Assembly: GCA_934512155.1 (NCBI GenBank)
Contig: CAKSWS010000019.1
Coordinates: 1 to 28,498 of the forward strand
Source of the DNA: an uncultured Eubacterium sp.
Lineage (GTDB): Bacteria > Bacillota > Clostridia > Oscillospirales > Acutalibacteraceae
Direction: 5' to 3'
DNA length: 28,498 bases
In this document: positions 7,444 through 14,562 of the stretch, piece after piece
Layout: each line of letters begins with the position of its first letter
How positions within the stretch are numbered: the first letter of the stretch is position 1
Notes under the pieces: model-generated
The model's input: the letters and a program-made list of their open reading frames with translations, nothing else
Told to the model about the DNA's origin: nothing
Databases searched by the model: none
Translations under genes and position numbers: made by a program

Positions 7444-8826
7444 ATGAAAAACACAGAAAAATCACTTGACGCACTTGTTGCCCTTTGCAAGGGCAGAGGA
7501 TTTGTTTATGCCGGCTCGGAAATTTACGGCGGTCTTGCAAACACTTGGGATTACGGTCCCCTTGGCGTTGAACTTAAAGATAACATAAAAAAAGCCTGGA
7601 GAAAAAAATTCATTCAGGAAAACAAATACAATGTAGGTCTTGACAGCGCAATTCTTATGAATCCGCAGACATGGGTTGCTTCCGGCCATTTAGGCGGATT
7701 TTCCGACCCTCTTATGGACTGCTGCGAATGTAAAACACGCCACAGAGCAGACGATTTAATTGAAAGTTTTGACGGCACAAACGTTGCGGGCTGGAGCAAT
7801 GAGGAAATGAGTGCATATATTAAAGAGCATAACATTCCTTGCCCAAACTGCGGCGCAACTAATTTTACAGACATTCGCCAGTTTAACCTTATGTTTAAAA
7901 CATTCCAAGGTGTAACAGAAGATTCTAAAGACGAAATTTATCTTCGTCCGGAAACCGCACAGGGTATTTTTGTAAACTTTGCAAACATTCAAAGAACAAC
8001 AAGAAAAAAAGTGCCTTTCGGCGTTGCTCAAATAGGTAAGTCTTTCAGAAATGAAATTACACCGGGTAAATTCATTTTCCGTGTTCGTGAATTTGAACAA
8101 ATGGAACTTGAATTCTTCTGCAAGCCCGGCACAGACCTTGAATGGTTTGAATATTGGAGAAGTTTTTGCCGTGATTGGCTTTACTCTCTTAACATCAGCA
8201 AAGATAATTTAAGATTAAGAGACCATTCACCGGAAGAACTTTGCTTCTATTCAAAAGCAACAACCGACTTTGAATATCTTTTCCCGTTTGGCTGGGGCGA
8301 ACTTTGGGGCGTTGCCGACAGAACAGACTACGACCTTACACAACACATTAAAACAAGCGGTAAAAATTTGGAATATTTTGACCAGGAAGCAGGCGAAAAA
8401 TACGTGCCTTACGTTATTGAGCCTTCACTTGGCGTTGAGCGTCTTTTCCTCGCAGTTTTAACAGAAGCATATGACGAAGAAATTGTTGACCCTGAAAAGA
8501 ACGACAAGCGTGTTGTTATGCACTTCCATCCGGCTCTTGCTCCGTTTAAAGCGGCAATTCTTCCTCTTTCAAAAAAACTTAACGACAAAGCAGGAGAAGT
8601 TTACGATGCACTTTCAAAGAAATTTAATGTTGATTATGATGATGCAGGTTCTATAGGCAAGCGTTATCGCCGCCAAGATGAAATAGGCACACCGTATTGC
8701 ATTACTTATGACTTTGAATCAGAAGAAGACGGTTGCGTTACAGTAAGAGACAGAGATACTATGGAACAGGTTAGAATTCCTATTTCAGAACTTGAAAAGT
8801 ACATTGAAGAAAAAATTGCATTTTAA
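7444..8826 (+). CDS. glyQS: Glycyl-tRNA synthetase, single-chain (alpha2) type
   Basis: It charges tRNA-Gly with glycine in the cytoplasm. The 460-residue class II enzyme is the dimeric eukaryote/archaeal-like form, not the alpha2beta2 glyQ/glyS form. Motif 1 region [18 protein letters not shown] lies at 35-52. Cysteines in MDCCECK (91-97) and PCPNCG (132-137) look like a zinc-binding insert. Motif 2 FRNEITPG...[13 protein letters not shown] spans 201-225; motif 3 is [14 protein letters not shown]. The anticodon-binding domain is at about 355-460 ([17 protein letters not shown]). The ribosome site GGAGG (7432-7436) is strong. A cognate tRNA-Gly(GCC) is encoded at 14291. Confidence 0.97.
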   Translation: MKNTEKSLDALVALCKGRGFVYAGSEIYGGLANTWDYGPLGVELKDNIKKAWRKKFIQENKYNVGLDSAILMNPQTWVASGHLGGFSDPLMDCCECKTRHRADDLIESFDGTNVAGWSNEEMSAYIKEHNIPCPNCGATNFTDIRQFNLMFKTFQGVTEDSKDEIYLRPETAQGIFVNFANIQRTTRKKVPFGVAQIGKSFRNEITPGKFIFRVREFEQMELEFFCKPGTDLEWFEYWRSFCRDWLYSLNISKDNLRLRDHSPEELCFYSKATTDFEYLFPFGWGELWGVADRTDYDLTQHIKTSGKNLEYFDQEAGEKYVPYVIEPSLGVERLFLAVLTEAYDEEIVDPEKNDKRVVMHFHPALAPFKAAILPLSKKLNDKAGEVYDALSKKFNVDYDDAGSIGKRYRRQDEIGTPYCITYDFESEEDGCVTVRDRDTMEQVRIPISELEKYIEEKIAF

Positions 8827-8864
8827 CAAAGAACTAAATAATGCCTTCAAAGGGAGGGTTTTAA

Positions 8865-10148
8865 ATGAATTTAGACAGAGGATTAATTAAATCCCAGGCA
8901 AAAGAACTAATTAAAGGCAAAGTTATGAAACTGTTTTTAACTGTTTTTATTATTCAGCTTTGCATTTCCGTTGTTCCGTCTGCATTGATGGGAATCGGCA
9001 ACATTGCAAACGGCAAGCCGTTTTTCAATTCTTACAGCGATATTTTTGACGGCGGCAATTATAATTACAACGATAACAGTGATAACGGTTTTGATAACTT
9101 TGACGATTTTTACAACGACCAGCAAACAGGCGGAGATTTTTATAACTTCGGCTCAGACAACGACAATTTAAGCGATTTTGAAAATTTTGGCACATCTGCT
9201 TCAAGGGGTACAAAAATTGTTCCTGCAGATGTTAAAGCCGTTCCGGCATACAGCATGTTCAACACCGTTTCATCAAGCGTTCTTGATTTTGCGGCAAGCA
9301 TTACCAACTTTTTGCTTATGCCTCTTACAGTTACGTTGACATACTTCTTTGTATTGTTTATCAGAGGTCAGGAATTTAGCGGAACAGACGGAATCAAGTT
9401 TGTTTTTAATGAAACATATTCCAAAAAATTCGGTTCAAAATTCTGCTTAATGCTTTTAAAAGGCTTATTCACATGGCTTTGGGCAATTTTGTTCATAATT
9501 CCGGGTATAGTTTACAATTACAAAACATATTTTGCTTTCCAAATTATGTGTGATAATCCGGAAATCTCACCAACCCAAGCACTCAATTTAAGCAAAAGAA
9601 TGACAAACGGTCATAAATCCGAACTTTTTGTTCTTGATTTAAGTTTTATTCCTTGGGCTATTGCCTGCGTAGTTGTTTTCCCAATTATTTACGTTGCACC
9701 TTACTATATGACAACACAGGCTCTTTACTACGAAAACTTTAAAATTCGTGCATTACAGCAAGGTGTGCTTACAGAGGATGACTTTTTAAGCGACAAGCAA
9801 AGAATGGAAAAATATGCCCAAGCTGCACAAAACGGAACATACCAACAACAGCCTAACACATATACTTCCAACGCAAATTATCAAACCGGCGCAGCTTACT
9901 ACACACCTAACATGAATACAAACACAACAGCAAAACAGCCTGTTCAACAACCGACACAGCAACCTCAACCGCAGGAAAATGTTTATTACACGGATCCTGC
10001 ACCACAGCCTGCTGCAGAAGAAGCAACACAACAAGCAGCACCTGTTGCAGAGGAAAAGTCGGTCGAAGAACCTACCCCGGAGGTTAAACCAAGCGATAAA
10101 TACACACCGGTTACTCCGCCAAGCGAAAAATTTAATAACGAACAATAA
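8865..10148 (+). CDS. DUF975 family integral membrane protein with acidic loop and Q/P-rich tail
   Basis: The N-terminal RGLIKSQAKELIKGKV (5-20) and four to five hydrophobic segments (about 23-42, 135-167, 195-225, 256-290) identify the DUF975 family, whose function is unknown. Two regions stand out. Residues 52-113 form an Asn/Asp/Gly/Phe-rich low-complexity loop between TM1 and TM2, probably outside the cell. Residues 310-427 form a long Gln/Pro/Thr/Ala-rich tail, probably disordered and cytoplasmic. The start has AAGGGAGGG upstream. The gene follows glyQS by 38 bp without a promoter, so it is probably read from the glyQS promoter and ends at the hairpin at 10153. Confidence 0.85.
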   Translation: MNLDRGLIKSQAKELIKGKVMKLFLTVFIIQLCISVVPSALMGIGNIANGKPFFNSYSDIFDGGNYNYNDNSDNGFDNFDDFYNDQQTGGDFYNFGSDNDNLSDFENFGTSASRGTKIVPADVKAVPAYSMFNTVSSSVLDFAASITNFLLMPLTVTLTYFFVLFIRGQEFSGTDGIKFVFNETYSKKFGSKFCLMLLKGLFTWLWAILFIIPGIVYNYKTYFAFQIMCDNPEISPTQALNLSKRMTNGHKSELFVLDLSFIPWAIACVVVFPIIYVAPYYMTTQALYYENFKIRALQQGVLTEDDFLSDKQRMEKYAQAAQNGTYQQQPNTYTSNANYQTGAAYYTPNMNTNTTAKQPVQQPTQQPQPQENVYYTDPAPQPAAEEATQQAAPVAEEKSVEEPTPEVKPSDKYTPVTPPSEKFNNEQ

Positions 10149-10152
10149 AATT

Positions 10153-10182
10153 AAAAACCGCCTAATATAGGCGGTTTTTTCT
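10153..10182 (+). terminator. Rho-independent terminator of the glyQS-DUF975 unit
   Basis: AAAAACCGCC (10153-10162) pairs with GGCGGTTTTT (10170-10179) around a TAATATA loop, with a run of Ts, 5 bp after the stop codon. Confidence 0.9.
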
Positions 10183-10231
10183 GTTTTATTAAATTCCACT
10201 TTAACAAAAAGACAGATTGGCTATAAAAAAA

Positions 10232-10368
10232 TAAGTCCCCATTGTTAAAGGGGGATGTCATCGAAGATGACAGGGGGATTCTATAAAATGATGTACCTCT
10301 TACAAGAATCCCTCCGTCAACACTTCGTGTTGCCACCTCCCTTAAATTAAGGGAGGCTAATCGGTTAC
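10232..10368. repeat. Modular palindromic intergenic repeat, copy 1
   Basis: Unit B runs 10232-10281: a CCCC...GGGGG stem, the inner hairpin GTCATC-GAA-GATGAC (10257-10271) and CAGGGGGATTC. After about 20 bases, unit A runs inverted at 10302-10368: CAAGAATCCCTCCG, inner hairpin CAACAC-TTC-GTGTTG (10318-10332), then CCTCCC...GGGAGG and TAATCGGTTACA. Nearly the same composite appears reversed at 17394. No coding potential. It fills most of the 287-bp gap between convergent genes. Confidence 0.85.
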
Positions 10369-10411
10369 AAAACAAGACCGCCGTGCTTACGCACAGGCGG
10401 TTTTGTTTTTG
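10368..10411. terminator. Bidirectional terminator between convergent transcripts
   Basis: A long stem, with an arm ending ACCGCC (10377-10382) against GGCGGTTTTG (10397 onward) and an inner GTGC-TTAC-GCAC hairpin. T-rich runs occur on both strands (TTTTGTTTTT plus; CTTGTTTT minus). It lies 25 bp past the stop of the minus-strand gene and most likely ends that transcript. Confidence 0.75.
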
Positions 10412-10435
10412 TGTTGCTTTTATAAATAAAAGTGA

Positions 10436-12028
10436 TTATTCCGGATTATATGAAGAATTAAGGCTTGAAATTGTTTTATTTGTTTCATCAACAATTTTAT
10501 TAAATCCGCCGGCATAGGTAATACCGCCCTGAAGTTTTATTACTTCAAATTCAGACTTATCATAGTCATCATAATCATCATCCGTACAAAAATACGGCAC
10601 TTCGTAACCTTTTTCTTTAAACTCGCTTCTGTAAACGGTTTCGCCGTTTAACGTGTACGTCATATAGCCGTAATCACAATCGGCAACGGCAATATAAGTT
10701 GTTTCAAATTCACCGCCGTTAAGGGCAACAATGCGGCTTGTTCCCGTCCACACACGGGCGGAATTTTTTCCGTAAGCATATGAGTTATTGCAAATCTCAA
10801 CAGTGTTATCTTTATTGTTTTGCAAAATATAATAAACAACACTGCTTTCTTGATTTTTTAGTTTTGTAAGACCGTTGTTTTCATAAAGTTTAACTGCGTT
10901 TCCGTTTTGCCAGCCGTAAACCTCAAGCCTGTATTCCGGTTGAGTAACAACTATGGATTCGCCGTTTTTATCTTCAGAGGAAGATTTTGTTTCACGGCGG
11001 CTTATAATAAGCAATTCCTCATTACCGTCGGCATCAAAATCAATAAGCCTTACAACAGCAACGCCGCCTGCATAGCAAATGTTTGACGATGTTTCGGCAA
11101 ACGGCTTGCCGTATTTTTCAATACGCTTTTCAATTACATCATAATATGCCGCCGCTTTACGCTGTTCTTCCGATTTTGGAGAAACAACGGCATTTGCCGC
11201 TTTTTCGCTTACAAAAGTATCTAAACTTTTAGTTATCATATCAACTAATTTTTCAGCCTTTGCGGCAGAAACGGCAGAAAACTTTACCGTTTCAAAATCT
11301 GTTGAATTAATTTTGCCTTTAACGGCATAAATATCTTTTTCACTGTCATATTGGCAGGTATGTGAGGTCTTTTTAAATTTATTTCCTTTTAAACCGAACA
11401 TTTCCAGCTGATTTTCATCTTCCTCACCGATAAAACCAAGGTAATATTTGCCGCCGTGGCTGTAAACAGAAACAAAACTGCCGCCGTCTTTTCCTTTGCT
11501 TGCTTTGTCGCTGAAAAATTTAACAAAATCGCCTTCGTCATAACCCCAAACCTCTACGGTAAAAGTGCCTGAATTGTTATATGCAACAAAAAGCTCATCC
11601 TTTCCGTCGCCGTCAAAATCAAGCTGACGTGCACAGCAAAGACCCGTTACACTCCAAACATTATCGTCAACACCCACATCTGTTTTTTGCGTTTTACAAC
11701 TGCCGTAATCTGCAATTATTTGGGTGCAAACACCGCCTGCATCGCTGTAATACTGCTTTAATTTTTTATTGCTTGAATTAATATTTGCCGTAAAGCATAC
11801 AATGCACAGCAATGCCGTCAAAACAACAGCCACAAATGCGCCGATTTTAACTGCACTGCGTTTTTCAATGAACACATTTTTAATTATTTCGCCGAAATTT
11901 TTACCGTCGGCGTATTTAAAAGTATATTTTACTTTGTAATATGCCGTAACAAAAGCGTTTTTGATTTTATCTAAAGCAGATTCTTCAAATTCCGGCTCAT
12001 CATCAAAATAATTGTACTTTTTAAACAT
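10436..12028 (-). CDS. Membrane-anchored protein with two FG-GAP-like modules, unknown function
   Basis: I do not recognise a named family. The 530-residue product has a basic and acidic cytoplasmic start (1-58), one transmembrane helix (about 60-80) and a large outside part. That part contains two similar modules. The first has ...QLDFDGDGKDELFVAY (about 135-150) followed by EVWGY; the second has ...LIDFDADGNEELLIIS (about 328-343) followed by EVYGW. The D-x-D-x-D-G-x-x-E-L loops resemble calcium loops of FG-GAP/VCBS repeats, indicating an internal duplication. Other visible elements are a cysteine-containing stretch (C101, C111, C131-132). ATG 12028 has AGAGGTG upstream; an earlier in-frame ATG at 12091 lacks a ribosome site and is not used. 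Third gene of the dnaD-dnaC unit, 78 bp after the dnaC-like stop. Confidence 0.82.
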   Translation of the reverse strand: MFKKYNYFDDEPEFEESALDKIKNAFVTAYYKVKYTFKYADGKNFGEIIKNVFIEKRSAVKIGAFVAVVLTALLCIVCFTANINSSNKKLKQYYSDAGGVCTQIIADYGSCKTQKTDVGVDDNVWSVTGLCCARQLDFDGDGKDELFVAYNNSGTFTVEVWGYDEGDFVKFFSDKASKGKDGGSFVSVYSHGGKYYLGFIGEEDENQLEMFGLKGNKFKKTSHTCQYDSEKDIYAVKGKINSTDFETVKFSAVSAAKAEKLVDMITKSLDTFVSEKAANAVVSPKSEEQRKAAAYYDVIEKRIEKYGKPFAETSSNICYAGGVAVVRLIDFDADGNEELLIISRRETKSSSEDKNGESIVVTQPEYRLEVYGWQNGNAVKLYENNGLTKLKNQESSVVYYILQNNKDNTVEICNNSYAYGKNSARVWTGTSRIVALNGGEFETTYIAVADCDYGYMTYTLNGETVYRSEFKEKGYEVPYFCTDDDYDDYDKSEFEVIKLQGGITYAGGFNKIVDETNKTISSLNSSYNPE

Positions 12029-12106
12029 GTGTTCACCTCTTTTACACTGAATTAACTTTTGCAATAAAATTTTACCCCAAGGCAACAGCAAACTGCCCGG
12101 GCTTTT

Positions 12107-13078
12107 CTACTTCATATACCTAATATCGTTGCCCTCAAGAATAAGAGTGGAAAAATCGCCGACAATACGGCTTGTAATTCGCTGGTCGTATTCACGGTTT
12201 AAATCATAATGATTAAAATTAGTGCTTATAATTGTGGGTTTTTTCTTTAAAATGCGTGTGTTAATAATGTTATAAAGGCAGGCAACCGTATAGGCACTTT
12301 TAAATTCCGTGCCCAAATCATCAATAATAAGCAAATCGGTATTTAACACATCATACTCGTTATAATATATGTTTTCCGTTCTGCCGAAATTTTCGTTTTG
12401 CAAATCGGAAAGAATATTTTGCGCCGTGCCGTAAACAACAGAATACCCTTTGTTAATAGCCGTGTTTGCTATGGAAAGGCTTAAATGTGTTTTACCAAGA
12501 CCGGTTCCGCCCATAAACATAAGATTGGGTGAATGTGAATTAAAACCCTGTGCATACATTCGGCAGGATTCCAAAATTCTTTCTGCCTTTTCCCTTGGAA
12601 CAACGCCGTTTTCATTTGGCGTTTCAGGGTAATATGATGTGTTAAATGTTTCAAAAGTGCAGGAATCAAGAGGGGCGATTTTTCTTACGGAATCACGCTC
12701 TATTTCTTTAAGCAACTCCCTGTGGCAACTGCACATTCTGTCATTAACATAACCCGTATCGTTACAAACAGGGCAAAAATATTTAATTGTTAATGCATCT
12801 TCATCAAAACCGTTTTTAACAAGAAGTTCCTTTTTTTCCTTTTGAAGAGCAAGGCTTGCACGCCTTAGCTTATCAACTTCCTGCTCTATATTTCCGCCTT
12901 GGAAAAACAATTTTGAAATTGAAAATCCTATGCCTGAAAGTTTTCTTTGAATTTCATCAAGTTCCGGTATTTTTTGTGAAATTTCCAAACTTCTTTCGTT
13001 TGCTTCAAGAGTAGCTTTTTCCCTGCGCCTTTCAAGAATATTTATTGCTTTTTGATAAACTGTGTTTTTGTAAGCCAT
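12107..13078 (-). CDS. DnaC/DnaI-like helicase-loader ATPase
   Basis: Members load the replicative helicase DnaB/DnaC onto DNA. The 323-residue AAA+ protein has a coiled-coil-prone N-terminus (about 10-90) and a zinc-type cysteine cluster (Cys102, Cys105, Cys116, Cys118 in CPVCND...MCSCH), as in B. subtilis DnaI. Walker A is MGGTGLGKT (189-197) and Walker B LLIIDDLG (249-256). A sensor-1-like ISTNF follows at about 298-302 and a sensor-2 arginine region (DQRITSRI) at about 308-315. An AAGGAG site lies 6 bases before the ATG, and the gene starts 9 bp after the dnaD-like stop. IstB-type transposition ATPases share the ATPase core, but no transposase is adjacent and the zinc domain favours the replication role. 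Confidence 0.92.
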   Translation of the reverse strand: MAYKNTVYQKAINILERRREKATLEANERSLEISQKIPELDEIQRKLSGIGFSISKLFFQGGNIEQEVDKLRRASLALQKEKKELLVKNGFDEDALTIKYFCPVCNDTGYVNDRMCSCHRELLKEIERDSVRKIAPLDSCTFETFNTSYYPETPNENGVVPREKAERILESCRMYAQGFNSHSPNLMFMGGTGLGKTHLSLSIANTAINKGYSVVYGTAQNILSDLQNENFGRTENIYYNEYDVLNTDLLIIDDLGTEFKSAYTVACLYNIINTRILKKKPTIISTNFNHYDLNREYDQRITSRIVGDFSTLILEGNDIRYMK

Positions 13079-13087
13079 TTTTACTCC

Positions 13088-14140
13088 TTAATACTTAATT
13101 TCCGTATTATTAATAGCGTCTTTTTTAATCTGCTCCAAATCAAAAGTAGGCTTGCTTGTAATTTCACCGGCTTTTGAAGCGGCTGCGTTTTTCTTTTCTC
13201 TGCTTTTTGCAAATTCAGCCTTTTCGTTTGCCACGTCTGCCGGAGTTTTAACACCTGCTTTTTTCCAATTTTTTAAAATTTTATCAACATAAGGCAAACT
13301 GGGTGCCGGCGTATTGTCTTTCATTTCATCTATTGCAAGGCAAATCATTTCAAAGCTGAAATCTCTGTTCCAGCCAAGCACCGTTTCTCTTTGTTTAACG
13401 GTGGGGTTTCTGTGGCGAATTCCCGCATATGCCGCAATTTCGTTCCACAGTTTGTCGCTTTGCTCTATGGCAAGCAACTTTTCCTCTGCGTCGCCTATTG
13501 TTTCAATACCTTCTTCAATCCAATTTTGAGCAATTTTTAATATGTAATTTGTGCTGATTTTCCTGCCTTTTTCGGTTTCTGTTTTGCAATAACCCAAAAT
13601 CATTAAAATAATTTCCACGTTCATACCGTAAAAATTAACAAGATTTACCAGCATTTCCTCTTCAGCATGGCTTATGGTTCTGCCCAAAACACGCTGTGCC
13701 TCATTTAAAAGCTCTTTTATTTCACCGTTTTCGTTTACGGCACGCACTATATCTGCCGGAGTAAGCACCGGCGGCACAATATCGGGCTTTCTTTTAACAG
13801 CCGCCTTTGAATTAAGCGTGGTGCTTTCATTTTTTTCTGCCTGCACTGCCGTATAATTTGCAGTGTAAATATTAGACGTGCCAACCTGCTGCCCGTCTTT
13901 ACGGGTAACAATGTTTTCGGCAACCCAAAACTCCATAATATCCTGCACATCCGAAGATGTAATACCCAATGTTTTGGCAATTTCGCCGCAAGTGGCAACG
14001 CCGTTTGCATTTAAAAGAATAAGAATTGCTTTTAACTGATATTCACTTGCAAGTTTTATATACCGTTCCACCAAATTTTTAGGTGCATTAAAAATCCCGC
14101 CGCCCCAAAAATCGCCTGTGGTTGCTATATTATATTCCAT
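13088..14140 (-). CDS. dnaD: DnaD domain replication-initiation protein (two DnaD modules)
   Basis: DnaD/DnaB-type proteins of Firmicutes remodel DNA at oriC and restart sites and recruit the helicase loader. The 350-residue protein has an N-terminal winged helix (about 20-95, with GEIAKTLGITSSDVQDIMEFW). It then has a DnaD module at about 126-215 (AQRVLGRTISHAEEEMLVNLVNFYGM...NYILKIAQNW) and a second at about 225-300, ending SLPYVDKILKNWKKAGV. A charged tail follows. Two modules resemble B. subtilis DnaB architecture as much as DnaD. The minus-strand ATG at 14155 has no ribosome site; ATG 14140 has GGGA upstream and gives the usual MEY start. It heads the three-gene minus-strand operon with the DnaC-like loader, which supports the role. 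Confidence 0.88.
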   Translation of the reverse strand: MEYNIATTGDFWGGGIFNAPKNLVERYIKLASEYQLKAILILLNANGVATCGEIAKTLGITSSDVQDIMEFWVAENIVTRKDGQQVGTSNIYTANYTAVQAEKNESTTLNSKAAVKRKPDIVPPVLTPADIVRAVNENGEIKELLNEAQRVLGRTISHAEEEMLVNLVNFYGMNVEIILMILGYCKTETEKGRKISTNYILKIAQNWIEEGIETIGDAEEKLLAIEQSDKLWNEIAAYAGIRHRNPTVKQRETVLGWNRDFSFEMICLAIDEMKDNTPAPSLPYVDKILKNWKKAGVKTPADVANEKAEFAKSREKKNAAASKAGEITSKPTFDLEQIKKDAINNTEIKY

Positions 14141-14163
14141 CGCATAACATCCCATTTTAAATG

Positions 14164-14191
14164 TTTATAATTCTAAAATTAATAATAGCAA
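14164..14191 (-). promoter_or_regulatory. Candidate promoter of the dnaD-dnaC unit
   Basis: On the minus strand TTGCTA (14186-14191) and TATAAA (14164-14169) are 16 bases apart, about 24 bp before the start codon. It fits moderately; another TATAAT lies further upstream. Confidence 0.4.
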
Positions 14192-14249
14192 AAATATTTT
14201 AACTTGTAAATAGACAATACAATTATAAGTACTTTTTAAAGAAAAGGTA

Positions 14250-14278
14250 TTGACAAATTATGATTTATTAGATATAAT
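14250..14278 (+). promoter_or_regulatory. Promoter of tRNA-Gly
   Basis: TTGACA (14250-14255), 17 bases, TATAAT (14273-14278), 12 bp before the tRNA. Confidence 0.9.
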
Positions 14279-14290
14279 TCATTTGCACTT

Positions 14291-14366
14291 GCGGATTTAG
14301 CTCATCCGGTAGAGCGCCACCTTGCCAAGGTGGAGGTAGCGAGTTCGAGTCTCGTAATCCGCTCCA
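14291..14366 (+). tRNA. tRNA-Gly (GCC)
   Basis: Acceptor GCGGATT pairs with AATCCGC, then T and an encoded CCA at 14364-14366. The anticodon arm CCACC-TTGCCAA-GGTGG gives anticodon GCC. D-loop TAGCTCATCCGGTAGAGC and T-arm GAGTTCGAGTCTC are standard. It is a single-gene transcript with its own promoter and terminator. Confidence 0.97.
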
Positions 14367-14368
14367 TC

Positions 14369-14404
14369 AGCCATTCCTTTAAAACGGGATGGCTTATTTT
14401 TTTA
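14369..14404 (+). terminator. Rho-independent terminator of tRNA-Gly
   Basis: AGCCATTCC (14369-14377) pairs with GGGATGGCT (14386-14394, one G-U), followed by TATTTTTTTA. Confidence 0.85.
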
Positions 14405-14416
14405 TAAACACAAAAA

Positions 14417-14523
14417 CACAGGCGGCAATAAGCAAATAAAACTACTTTTAACAATAAAATGCACGCCTGTGCGTATTTCTAAAATTTATTTTTATGCGCC
14501 TTACATGGCTACATAAGGCGTAT
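14417..14523. repeat. Two intergenic inverted repeats before the YfhO gene
   Basis: CACAGGCG (14417-14424) pairs at a distance with CGCCTGTG (14464-14471). ATGCGCCTTA (14494-14503) pairs with TAAGGCGTAT (14514-14523), followed by GATTTTT; this could be a weak terminator or leader hairpin. No gene or clear promoter is seen in 14405-14562. Confidence 0.55.
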
Positions 14524-14562
14524 GATTTTTATAACCCCTTGTAGTCGGAAAGGCAATAAATA

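Noticed and set aside
9786..10199. 137-codon minus-strand frame opposite the DUF975 tail
   Set aside because: It mirrors the Q/P-rich repeats of the real gene (Leu/Cys/Arg-rich), runs over the terminator and has no ribosome site.
12107..13078. IstB-type transposon ATPase
   Set aside because: No transposase gene or terminal repeats are nearby; the zinc cluster and the adjacent DnaD protein fit a helicase loader.
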